Shown here piece after piece: positions 26,590-39,479 of a stretch of 64,000 nucleotides of DNA. Numbering within the stretch: the stretch's first letter is position 1; every line of letters begins with the position of its first letter. The position numbers and the translations under genes are program-made. The notes under the pieces were generated by a model. The model was not told the DNA's origin and did no database searches. It saw only the letters and a list, made by a program, of their open reading frames with translations. Source of the DNA: Meghimatium bilineatum (taxonomy: Eukaryota; Mollusca; Gastropoda; Stylommatophora; Philomycidae); the NCBI GenBank assembly GCA_034231615.1, contig CM067316.1, positions 30,061,714 through 30,125,713 of the forward strand, written 5' to 3'.

Positions 26590-29500
26590 GTACTGAAGCT
26601 TACTACACTTGAATTGAGTGTATTCTGGCCTGTTACACATGACTTCGTTGTTTTGGAGCTTAATAACTAAGAACACTGGCTAATTACACACAAATTAGGT
26701 CTCTTGCTGTTTAGTACGTCAAAACTCCGTGTTCTATGGCATATTACTCACAAATTGGGTGTACTGCAGCTTACTACACCAGAAATTGCAGTCTGGACAC
26801 ACGAATTGGGTGTATTCCAGTTTAGTACGCCAAAACTCGTTGTATTCTGGCATATTACACACAAATTCATTGTACTGAAGCATACTACACTAGAATTGAG
26901 TGTATTCTGGCCTGTTACACATGACTTCGTTGTTTTGCAGCTTAATAACTAAGAACACTGGCGAATTATACACAAATTAGGTCTCTTGCTGTTTAGTACG
27001 TCAAAACTCAGTGTTCTATGTCATATTACTCACAAATTGGGTGTACTGCAGCTTACTACACCAGAAATTGCAGTCTGGACACACGAATTTGGTGTATTCT
27101 AGCTAACTACGTTAGAACTCGGTGTATTCTGTCATATTACTCACAAATTCATTGTTCTGAAGCTTACTACACTTGAATTGTCTATTCTGGCCTATTATAC
27201 ATCATTTCATAGTAATGCAGCATAATACGTCAGAATACTGTCGTATTACACACAAATTAGGTCTTGCTGTTTAGTACGTCAAAACTCAGTGTTTTGTGGC
27301 ATATTACTCACAAATTGGGTGTACTGAAGCTTACTACACTTGAATTGAGTGTATTCTGGCCTGTTACACATGACTTCGTTGTTTTGGAGCTTAATAACTA
27401 AGAACACTGGCTAATTATACACAAATTAGGTCTCTTGCTGTTTAGTACGTCAAAACTCCGTGTTCTATGGCATATTACTCACAAATTGGGTGTACTGCAG
27501 CTTACTACACCAGAAATTGCAGTCTGGACACACAAATTTGGTGTATTCTAGCTTACTACGTTAGAACTCGGTGTATTCTGGCATATTACTCACAAGTTCA
27601 TTGTTCTGAAGCTTACTACACTTGAATTGCGTCTATTCTGGCCTATTATACATCATTTCGTAGTAATGCAGCATAATACGTCAGAATACTGTCGTATTAC
27701 ACACAAATTAGGTCTTGCTGTTTAGTACGTCAAAACTCAGTGTTTTGTGGCATATTACTCACAAATTGGGTGTACAAGCTTACTACACTTGAATTGAGTG
27801 TATTCTGACTTGTTACACATGACTGTTGTTTTGCAGCTTAATAACTAAGAACACTGGCGAATTATACACAAATTAGGTCTCTTGCTGTTTAGTACGTCAA
27901 AACTCAGTGTTCTATGGCATATTACTCACAAATTGGGTGTACTGCAGCTTACTACTCCAGAAATTGCAGTCTGGACACACGAATTTGGTGTATTCTAGCT
28001 ACGTTAGAACTCGGTGTATTCTGTCATATTACTCACAAATTCATTGTTCTGAAGCTTACTACACTTGAATTGTCTATTCTGGCCTATTATACATCATTTC
28101 ATAGTAATGCAGCATAATACCTCAGAATACTGTCGTATTACATACAAATTAGGTCTTGCTGTTTAGTACGTCAAAACTCAGTGTTTTGTGGCATATTACT
28201 CACAAATTGGGTGTACTGAAGCTTACTACACTTGAATTGAGTGTATTCTGGCCTGTTACACATGACTTCGTTGTTTTGGAGCTTAATAACTAAGAACACT
28301 GGCTAATTATACACAAATTAGGTCTCTTGCTGTTTAGTACGTCAAAACTCCGTGTTCTATGGCATATTACTCACAAATTGGGTGTACTGCAGCTTACTAC
28401 ACTTGAATTGAGTGTATTCTGACTTGTTACACATGACTGTTGTTTTGCAGCTTAATAACTAAGAACACTGGCGAATTATACACAAATTAGGTCTCTTGCT
28501 GTTTAGTACGTCAAAACTCAGTGTTCTATGGCATATTACTCACAAATTGGGTGTACTGCAGCTTACTACTCCATAAATTGCAGTCTGGACACACGAATTT
28601 GGTGTATTCTAGCTAACGACGTTAGAACTCGGTGTATTCTGTCATATTACTCACAAATTCATTGTTCTGAAGCTTACTACACTTGAATTGTCTATTCTGG
28701 CCTATTATACATCATTTCATAGTAATGCAGCATAATACGTCAGAATACTGTCGTATTACACACAAATTAGGTCTTGCTGTTTAGTACGTCAAAACTCAGT
28801 GTTTTGTTGCATATTACTCACAAATTGGGTGTACTGAAGCTTACTACACTTGAATTGAGTGTATTCTGGCCTGTTACACATGACTTCGTTGTTTTGGAGC
28901 TTAATAACTAAGAACACTGGCTAATTACACACAAATTAGGTCTCTTGCTGTTTAGTACGTCAAAACTCCGTGTTCTATGGCATATTACTCACAAATTGGG
29001 TGTACTGCAGCTTACTACACCAGAAATTGCAGTCTGGACACACGAATTGGGTGTATTCCAGTTTAGTACGCCAAAACTCGTTGTATTCTGGCATATTACA
29101 CACAAATTCATTGTACTGAAGCATACTACACTAGAATTGAGTGTATTCTGGCCTGTTACACATGACTTCGTTGTTTTGCAGCTTAATAACTAAGAACACT
29201 GGCGAATTATACACAAATTAGGTCTCTTGCTGTTTAGTACGTCAAAACTCAGTGTTCTATGTCATATTACTCACAAATTGGGTGTACTGCAGCTTACTAC
29301 ACCAGAAATTGCAGTCTGGACACACGAATTTGGTGTATTCTAGCTAACTACGTTAGAACTCGGTGTATTCTGTCATATTACTCACAAATTCATTGTTCTG
29401 AAGCTTACTACACTTGAATTGTCTATTCTGGCCTATTATACATCATTTCATAGTAATGCAGCATAATACGTCAGAATACTGTCGTATTACACACAAATTA

Positions 29501-29759
29501 GGTCTTGCTGTTTAGTACGTCAAAACTCAGTGTTTTGTGGCATATTACTCACAAATTGGGTGTACTGAAGCTTACTACACTTGAATTGAGTGTATTCTGG
29601 CCTGTTACACATGACTTCGTTGTTTTGGAGCTTAATAACTAAGAACACTGGCTAATTATACACAAATTAGGTCTCTTGCTGTTTAGTACGTCAAAACTCC
29701 GTGTTCTATGGCATATTACTCACAAATTGGGTGTACTGCAGCTTACTACACCAGAAATT
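25278..29759 (+). repeat. 2241-bp tandem duplication
   Basis: Five markers (25,278, 25,725, 26,339, 26,788, 27,070) repeat at 27,519, 27,966, 28,580, 29,029 and 29,311, all offset 2241. Copies are about 25,278-27,518 and 27,519-29,759. Differences are few: TACCTCAG for TACGTCAG near 28,121 and GTTGCATATT for GTGGCATATT near 28,806. The shared GGACACACAAATTT state sits at the start of each copy. Confidence 0.88.
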
Positions 29760-30772
29760 GCAGTCTGGACACACGAATTGGGTGTATTCCAGTTTAGTAC
29801 GCCAAAACTCGTTGTATTCTGGCATATTACACACAAATTCATTGTACTGAAGCATACTACACTAGAATTGAGTGTATTCTGGCCTGTTACACATGACTTC
29901 GTTGTTTTGCAGCTTAATAACTAAGAACACTGGCGAATTATACACAAATTAGGTCTCTTGCTGTTTAGTACGTCAAAACTCAGTGTTCTATGTCATATTA
30001 CTGACAAATTGGGTGTACTGCAGCTTACTACACCAGAAATTGCAGTCTGGACACACGAATTTGGTGTATTCTAGCTTACTACGTTAGAACTCGGTGAATT
30101 CTGGCATATTACTCACAAGTTCATTGTTCTGAAGCTTACTACATTAGAAGTGAGTGTATTCTGGCCTATTATATATCATTTCGTTGTATTGTAGCATAAT
30201 ACGTCAGAATACTGTCGTATTACACACAGATTAGATCTTGCTGTTTAGTACGTCAAAACTCAGTGTTTTGTGGCATATTACTCACAAATTGGGTGTACTG
30301 AAGCTTACTACACTTGAATTGAGTGTATTCTGACTTGTTACACATGACTGTTGTTTTGCAGCTTAATAACTAAGAACACTGGCGAATTATACACAAATTA
30401 GGTCTCTTGCTGTTTAGTACGTCAAAACTCAGTGTTCTATGGCATATTACTCACAAATTGGGTGTACTGCAGCTTACTACTCCAGAAATTGCAGTCTGGA
30501 CACACGAATTTGGTGTATTCTAGCTAACTACGTTAGAACTCGGTGTATTCTGTCATATTACTCACAAATTCATTGTTCTGAAGCTTACTACACTTGAATT
30601 GAGTGTATTCTGGCCTGTTACACATGACTTCGTTGTTTTGGAGCTTAATAACTAAGAACACTGGCTAATTATACACAAATTAGGTCTCTTGCTGTTTAGT
30701 ACGTCAAAACTCCGTGTTCTATGGCATATTACTCACAAATTGGGTGTACTGCAGCTTACTACACCAGAAATT

Positions 30773-32798
30773 GCAGTCTGGACACACGAATTGGGTGTAT
30801 TCCAGTTTAGTACGCCAAAACTCGTTGTATTCTGGCATATTACACACAAATTCATTGTACTGAAGCATACTACACTAGAATTGAGTGTATTCTGGCCTGT
30901 TACACATGACTTCGTTGTTTTGCAGCTTAATAACTAAGAACACTGGCGAATTATACACAAATTAGGTCTCTTGCTGTTTAGTACGTCAAAACTCAGTGTT
31001 CTATGTCATATTACTCACAAATTGGGTGTACTGCAGCTTACTACACCAGAAATTGCAGTCTGGACACACGAATTTGGTGTATTCTAGCTAACTACGTTAG
31101 AACTCGGTGTATTCTGTCATATTACTCACAAATTCATTGTTCTGAAGCTTACTACACTTGAATTGTCTATTCTGGCCTATTATACATCATTTCATAGTAA
31201 TGCAGCATAATACGTCAGAATACTGTCGTATTACACACAAATTAGGTCTTGCTGTTTAGTACGTCAAAACTCAGTGTTTTGTGGCATATTACTCACAAAT
31301 TGGGTGTACTGAAGCTTACTACACTTGAATTGAGTGTATTCTGGCCTGTTACACATGACTTCGTTGTTTTGGAGCTTAATAACTAAGAACACTGGCTAAT
31401 TATACACAAATTAGGTCTCTTGCTGTTTAGTACGTCAAAACTCCGTGTTCTATGGCATATTACTCACAAATTGGGTGTACTGCAGCTTACTACACCAGAA
31501 ATTGCAGTCTGGACACACGAATTGGGTGTATTCCAGTTTAGTACGCCAAAACTCGTTGTATTCTGGCATATTACACACAAATTCATTGTACTGAAGCATA
31601 CTACACTAGAATTGAGTGTATTCTGGCCTGTTACACATGACTTCGTTGTTTTGCAGCTTAATAACTAAGAACACTGACTAATTATACACAAATTAGGTCT
31701 CTTGCTGTTTAGTACGTCAAAACTCCGTGTTCTATGGCATATTACTCACAAATTGGGTGTACTGCAGCTTACTACACCAGAAATTGCAGTCTGGACACAC
31801 GAATTGGGTGTATTCCAGTTTAGTACGCCAAAACTCGTTGTATTCTGGCATATTACACACAAATTCATTGTACTGAAGCATACTACACTAGAATTGAGTG
31901 TATTCTGGCCTGTTACACATGACTTCGTTGTTTTGCAGCTTAATAACTAAGAACACTGGCGAATTATACACAAATTAGGTCTCTTGCTGTTTAGTACGTC
32001 AAAACTCAGTGTTCTATGTCATATTACTCACAAATTGGGTGTACTGCAGCTTACTACACCAGAAATTGCAGTCTGGACACACGAATTTGGTGTATTCTAG
32101 CTAACTACGTTAGAACTCGGTGTATTCTGTCATATTACTCACAAATTCATTGTTCTGAAGCTTACTACACTTGAATTGTCTATTCTGGCCTATTATACAT
32201 CATTTCATAGTAATGCAGCATAATACGTCAGAATACTGTCGTATTACACACAAATTAGGTCTTGCTGTTTAGTACGTCAAAACTCAGTGTTTTGTGGCAT
32301 ATTACTCACAAATTGGGTGTACTGAAGCTTACTACACTTGAATTGAGTGTATTCTGGCCTGTTACACATGACTTCGTTGTTTTGGAGCTTAATAACTAAG
32401 AACACTGGCTAATTATACACAAATTAGGTCTCTTGCTGTTTAGTACGTCAAAACTCCGTGTTCTATGGCATATTACTCACAAATTGGGTGTACTGCAGCT
32501 TACTACACCAGAAATTGCAGTCTGGACACACGAATTGGGTGTATTCCAGTTTAGTACGCCAAAACTCGTTGTATTCTGGCATATTACACACAAATTCATT
32601 GTACTGAAGCATACTACACTAGAATTGAGTGTATTCTGGCCTGTTACACATGACTTCGTTGTTTTGGAGCTTAATAACTAAGAACACTGGCGAATTATAC
32701 ACAAATTAGGTCTCTTGCTGTTTAGTACGTCAAAACTCAGTGTTCTTTGTCATATTACTGACAAATTGGGTGTACTGCAGCTTACTACACCAGAAATT
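30773..32798 (+). repeat. 1013-bp higher-order repeat (282+449+282), two copies
   Basis: Markers 30,773, 31,055 and 31,504 repeat at 31,786, 32,068 and 32,517. A wider 731-bp pattern (282+449) runs from 29,029 to 32,799. R-like patches recur at 30,788, 31,519, 31,801 and 32,532, the densest cluster of them in the window. The second copy begins after ACACTGACTAATT, a private G-to-A change from ACACTGGCTAATT near 31,676. Confidence 0.86.
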
Positions 32799-35780
32799 GC
32801 AGTCTGGACACACGAATTTGGTGTATTCTAGCTTACTACGTTAGAACTCGGTGAATTCTGGCATATTACTCACAAGTTCATTGTTCTGAAGCTTACTACA
32901 TTAGAAGTGAGTGTATTCTGGCCTATTATACATCATTTCGTTGTATTGTAGCATAATACGTCAGAATACTGTCGTATTACACACAGATTAGATCTTGCTG
33001 TTTAGTACGTCAAAACTCAGTGTTTTGTGGCATATTACTCACAAATTGGGTGTACTGAAGCTTACTACACTTGAATTGAGTGTATTCTGGCCTGTTACAC
33101 ATGACTTCGTTGTTTTGCAGCTTAATAACTAAGAACACTGGCGAATTATACACAAATTAGGTCTCTTGCTGTTTAGTACGTCAAAACTCATTGTTCTATT
33201 GCATACTACTCACAAATTGGGTGTACTGAAGCTTACTACACTTGAATTGAGTGTATTCTGACTTGTTACACATGACTGTTCTTTTGCAGCTTAATAACTA
33301 AGAACACTGGCGAATTATACACAAATTAGGTCTCTTGCTGTTTAGTACGTCAAAACTCATTGTTCTATTGCATATTACTCACAAATTGGGTGTACTGCAG
33401 CTTACTACACCAGAAATTGCAGTCTGGACACACGAATTTGGTGTATTCTAGCTTACTACGTTAGAACTCGGTGTATTCTGGCATATTACTCACAAGTTCA
33501 TTGTTCTGAAGCTTACTACACTTGAATTGAGTCTATTCTGGCCTATTATACACCATTTCGTAGTAATGCAGCATAATACGTCAGAATACTGTCGTATTAC
33601 ACACAAATTAGGTCTTGCTGTTTAGTACGTCAAAACTCAGTGTTTTGTGGCATATTACTCACAAATTGGGTGTACAAGCTTACTACACTTGAATTGAGTG
33701 TATTCTGACTTGTTACACATGACTGTTGTTTTGCAGCTTAATAACTAAGAACACTGGCGAATTATACACAAATTAGGTCTCTTGCTGTTTAGTACGTCAA
33801 AACTCAGTGTTCTATGGCATATTACTCACAAATTGGGTGTACTGCAGCTTACTACTCCAGAAATTGCAGTCTGGACACACGAATTTGGTGTATTCTATCT
33901 AACTACGTTAGAACTCGGTGTATTCTGTCATATTACTCACAAATTCATTGTTCTGAAGCTTACTACACTTGAATTGAGTCTATTCTGGCCTATTATACAT
34001 CATTTCATAGTAATGCAGCATAATACGTCAGAATACTGTCGTATTACACACAAATTAGGTCTTGCTGTTTAGTACGTCAAAACTCAGTGTTTTGTGGCAT
34101 ATTACTCACAAATTGGGTGTACTGAAGCTTACTACACTTGAATTGAGTGTATTCTGGCCTGTTACACATGACTTCGTTGTTTTGCAGCTTAATAACTAAG
34201 AACACTGGCTAATTATACACAAATTAGGTCTCTTGCTGTTTAGTACGTCAAAACTCCGTGTTCTATGGCATATTACTCACAAATTGGGTGTACTGCAGCT
34301 TACTACACCAGAAATTGCAGTCTGGACACACGAATTGGGTGTATTCCAGTTTAGTACGCCAAAACACGTTGTATTCTGGCATATTACTCACAAAATCATT
34401 GTACTGAAGCATACTACACTAGAAATGAGTGTATTCTGGCTTGTTACACATGACTTCGTTGTTTTGGAGCTTAATAACTAAGAACACTGGCTAATTATAC
34501 ACAAATTAGGTCTCTTGCTGTTTAGTACGTCAAAACTCCGTGTTCTATGGCATATTACTCACAAATTGGGTGTACTGCAGCTTACTACACCAGAAATTGC
34601 AGTCTGGACACACGAATTTGGTGTATTCTAGCTTACTACGTTAGAACTCGGTGAATTCTGGCATATTACTCACAAGTTCATTGTTCTGAAGCTTACTACA
34701 TTAGAAGTGAGTGTATTCTGGCCTATTATACATCATTTCGTTGTATTGTAGCATAATACGTCAGAATACTGTCGTATTACACACAGATTAGATCTTGCTG
34801 TTTAGTACGTCAAAACTCAGTGTTTTGTGGCATATTACTCACAAATTGGGTGTACAAGCTTACTACACTTGAATTGAGTGTATTCTGGCCTGTTACACAT
34901 GACTTCGTTGTTTTGGAGCTTAATAACTAAGAACACTGGCTAATTATACACAAATTCGGTCTCTTGCTGTTTAGTACGTCAAAACTCAGTGTTCTATGGC
35001 ATATTACTCACAAATTGGGTGTACTGCAGCTTACTACTCCAGAAATTGCAGTCTGGACACACGAATTTGGTGTATTCTAGCTAACTACGTTAGAACTCGG
35101 TGTATTCTGTCATATTACTCACAAATTCATTGTTCTGAAGCTTACTACACTTGAATTGAGTCTATTCTGGCCTATTATACATCATTTCATAGTAATGCAG
35201 CATAATACGTCAGAATACTGTCGTATTACACACAAATTAGGTCTTGCTGTTTAGTACGTCAAAACTCAGTGTTTTGTGGCATATTACTCACAAATTGGGT
35301 GTACTGAAGCTTACTACACTTGAATTGAGTGTATTCTGGCCTGTTACACATGACTTCGTTGTTTTGCAGCTTAATAACTAAGAACACTGGCTAATTATAC
35401 ACAAATTAGGTCTCTTGCTGTTTAGTACGTCAAAACTCCGTGTTCTATGGCATATTACTCACAAATTGGGTGTACTGCAGCTTACTATATCAGAAATTGC
35501 AGTCTGGACACACGAATTGGGTGTATTCCAGTTTAGTACGCCAAAACTCGTTGTATTCTGGAATATTACTCACAAAATCATTGTACTGAAGCATACTACA
35601 CTAGAATTGAGTGTATTCTGGCCTGTTACACATGACTTCGTTGTTTTGCAGCTTAATAACTAAGAACACTTGCGAATTATACACAAATTAGGTCTCTTGC
35701 TGTTTAGTACGTCAAAACTCAGTGTTCTATGGCATATTACTGACAAATTGGGTGTACTGCAGCTTACTACACCAGAAATT
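32799..35780 (+). repeat. L sub-block with mixed composites
   Basis: Marker spacings here are 620, 447, 451, 282, 449, 451 and 282. TTGTATTGTAGC replaces TTGTATTGCAGC near 30,185, 32,940 and 34,740, linking three units. CATTGTTCTATTGCATA, a state new to the array, appears first at about 33,190 and is common downstream. R-like patches at 34,332 and 35,514 carry private changes, for example AAAACACGTTG and ACTATATCAG. Confidence 0.75.
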
Positions 35781-35789
35781 GCAGTCTGG

Positions 35790-36730
35790 ACACACGAATT
35801 TGGTGTATTCTAGCTTACTACGTTAGAACTCGGTGTATTCTGGCATATTACTCACAAGTTCATTGTTCTGAAGCTTACTACTATTGAATTGAGTCTATTC
35901 TGGCCTATTATACATCATTTCGTAGTAATGCAGCAAAATACGTCAGAATACTGTCGTATTACACACACATTAGGTCTTGCTGATTAGTACGTCAAAACTG
36001 AGTGTTTTGTGGCATATTACTGACAAATTGGGTGTACTGAAGCTTACTACACTTGAATTGAGTGTATTCTGGCCTGTTACACATGACTTCGTTGTTTTGC
36101 AGCTTAATAACTAAGAACACTGGCGAATTATACACAAATTAGGTCTCTTGCTGTTTAGGACGTCAAAACTCAGTGTTCTATTGCATATTACTCACAAATT
36201 GGGTGTACTGCAGCTTACTACACCAGAAATTGCAGTCTGGACACACGAATTTGGTGTATTCTAGCTTACTACGTTAGAACTCGGTGTATTCTGGCATATT
36301 ACTCACAAGTTCATTGTTCTGAAGCTTACTACATTAGAAGTGAGTGTATTCTGGACTATTATACATCATTTCGTTGTATTGCAGCATAATACGTCAGAAT
36401 ACTGTCGTATTACACACATATTAGATCTTGCTGTTTAGTACGTCAAAACTCAGTGTTCTATGGCATATTACTCACAAATTGGGTGTACTGCAGCTTACTA
36501 CACCAGAAATTGCAGTCTGGACACACGAATTTGGTGTATTCTACCTTACTACGTTAGAACTCGGTGTATTCTGGCATATTACTCACGTTCATTGTTCTGA
36601 AGCTTACTACACATGAATTGAGTCTATTCTGGCCTATTATACATCATTTCGTAGTAATGCAGCATAATACGTCAGAATACTGTCGTATTACACACAAATT
36701 AGGTCTTGTTGTTTAGTACGTCAAAACTCA
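35790..36730 (+). repeat. Block recurring 2808-2809 bp downstream (38,599-39,540)
   Basis: Shared rare states are CTATTGAATTGAGTC, TGATTAGTACGTC, TGTTTAGGACGTC, ATTCTACCTTACTACG (36,541 and 39,349) and CTCACGTTCATTG, which has lost 3 bp. The offset is 2809 before and 2808 after a single-base loss (CAGTTACTAC near 39,020). The downstream copy also has GTCCGGAC near 39,042 and GTTATAACTC near 39,082. Confidence 0.82.
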
Positions 36731-39479
36731 GTGTTTTGTGGCATATTACTCACAAATTGGGTGTACTGAAGCTTACTACACTTGAATTGAGTGTATTCTG
36801 GCCTATTACACATGACTTCCTTGTTTTGCAGCTTAATAACTAAGAACACTGGCGAATTATACACAAATTAGGTCTCTTGCTGTTTAGTACGTCAAAACTC
36901 AGTGTTCTATGGCATATTACTCACAAATTGGGTGTACTGCAGCTTACTACTCCAGAAATTGCAGTCTGGACACACGAATTTGTTGTATTCTAGCTAACTA
37001 CGTTAGAACTCGGTGTATTCTGTCATATTACTCACAAATTCATTGTTCTGAAGCTTACTACACTTGAATTGAGTCTATTCTGGCCTATTATACATCATTT
37101 CGTAGTAATGCAGCAAAATACGCCAGAATACTGTCGTATTACACACACATTAGGTCTTGCTGTTTAGTACGTCAAAACTGAGTGTTTTGTGGCATATTAC
37201 TCACAAATTGGGTGTACTGAAGCTTACTACACTTGAATTGAGTGTATTCTGGCCTGTTACACATGACTTCGTTGTTTTGCAGCTTAATAACTAAGAACAC
37301 TGGCGAATTATACACAAATTAGGTCTCTTGCTGTTTAGTACGTCAAAACTCAGTGTTCTATTGCATATTACTCACAAATTGGGTGTACTGCAGCTTACTA
37401 CACCAGAAATTGCAGTCTGGACACACGAATTTGGTGTATTCTAGCTTACTACGTTAGAACTCGGTGTATTCTGGCATATTACTCACAAGTTCATTGTTCT
37501 GAAGCTTACTAGATTAGAAGTGAGTGTATTCTGGCCTATTATACATCATTTCGTTGTATTGCAGCATAATACGTCAGAATACTGTCGTATTACACACAGA
37601 TTAGATCTTGCTGTTTAGTACGTCAAAACTCAGTGTTCTATGGCATATTACTCACAAATTGGGTGTACTGCAGCTTACTACACCAGAAATTGCAGTCTGG
37701 ACACACGAATTTGGTGTATTCTAGCTAACTACGTTAGAACTCGGTGTATTCTGTCATATTACTCACAAATTCATTGTTCTGAAGCTTACTACACTTGAAT
37801 TGTCTATTCTGGCCTATTATACATCATTTCATAGTAATGCAGCATAATACGTCAGAATACTGTCGTATTACACACAAATTAGGTCTTGCTGTTTAGTACG
37901 TCAAAACTCAGTGTTGTGTGGCATATTACTCACAAATTGGGTGTACTGAAGCTTACTACACTTGAATTGAGTGTATTCTGGCCTGTTACACATGACTCCG
38001 TTGTTTTGGAGCTTAATAACTAAGAACACTGGCTAATTATACACAAATTAGGTCTCTTGCTGTTTAGTACGTCAAAACTCCGTGTTCTATGGCATATTAC
38101 TCACAAATTGGGTGTACTGCAGCTTACTACACAAGAAATTGCAGTCTGGACACACGAATTGGGTGTATTCCAGTTTAGTACGCCAAAACTCGTTGTATTC
38201 TGGCATATTACACACAAATTCATTGTACTGAAGCATACTACACTAGAATTGAGTGTATTCTGACTTGTTACACATGACTGTTGTTTTGCAGCTTAATAAC
38301 TAAGAACACTGGCGAATTATACACAAATTAGGTCTCTTGCTGTTTAGTACGTCAAAACTCATTGTTCTATTGCATATTACTCACAAATTGGGTGTACTGA
38401 AGCTTACTACACTTGAATTGAGTGTATTCTGACTTGTTACACATGACTGTTGTTTTGCAGCTTAATAACTAAGAACACTGGCGAATTATACACAAATTAG
38501 GTCTCTTGCTGTTTAGTACGTCAAAACTCAGTGTTCTATTGCATATTACTCACAAATTGGGTGTACTGCAGCTTACTACACCAGAAATTGCAGTCTGGAC
38601 ACACGAATTTGGTGTATTCTAGCTTACTACGTTAGAACTCGGTGTATTCTGGCATATTACTCACAAGTTCATTGTTCTGAAGCTTACTACTATTGAATTG
38701 AGTCTATTCTGGCCTATTATACATCATTTCGTAGTAATGCAGCAAAATACGTCAGAATACTGTCGTATTACACACACATTAGGTCTTGCTGATTAGTACG
38801 TCAAAACTGAGTGTTTTGTGGCATATTACTCACAAATTGGGTGTACTGAAGCTTACTACACTTGAATTGAGTGTATTCTGGCCTGTTACACATGACTTCG
38901 TTGTTTTGCAGCTTAATAACTAAGAACACTGGCGAATTATACACAAATTAGGTCTCTTGCTGTTTAGGACGTCAAAACTCAGTGTTCTATTGCATATTAC
39001 TCACAAATTGGGTGTACTGCAGTTACTACACCAGAAATTGCAGTCCGGACACACGAATTTGGTGTATTCTAGCTTACTACGTTATAACTCGGTGTATTCT
39101 GGCATATTACTCACAAGTTCATTGTTCTGAAGCTTACTACATTAGAAGTGAGTGTATTCTGGACTATTATACATCATTTCGTTGTATTGCAGCATAATAC
39201 GTCAGAATACTGTCGTATTACACACATATTAGATCTTGCTGTTTAGTACGTCAAAACTCAGTGTTCTATGGCATATTACTCACAAATTGGGTGTACTGCA
39301 GCTTACTACACCAGAAATTGCAGTCTGGACACACGAATTTGGTGTATTCTACCTTACTACGTTAGAACTCGGTGTATTCTGGCATATTACTCACGTTCAT
39401 TGTTCTGAAGCTTACTACACATGAATTGAGTCTATTCTGGCCTATTATACATCATTTCGTAGTAATGCAGCATAATACG

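Larger units (their letters stand above)
14150..32667 (+). repeat. R-like patches inside L, main cluster
   Basis: Segments of about 135 bp within L composites carry R-type states: GTATTCCAGTTTAGTACGCC, AAACTCGTTGTATTCTGG, ATTGTACTGAAGCATAC and CACTAGAATTGAGTG. The usual L states there are TTCTAGCTTACTACG, ACTCGGTG, GTTCTGAAGCTTAC and CACTTGAATTGAGTC. Starts are about 14,150, 15,775, 19,192, 22,492, 25,011, 26,803, 29,044, 29,775, 30,788, 31,519, 31,801 and 32,532. All share GAAGCATAC, which R lacks, so they spread as one family inside L. Each keeps an 82-codon open frame ending at TAACTAAG. Confidence 0.85.
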
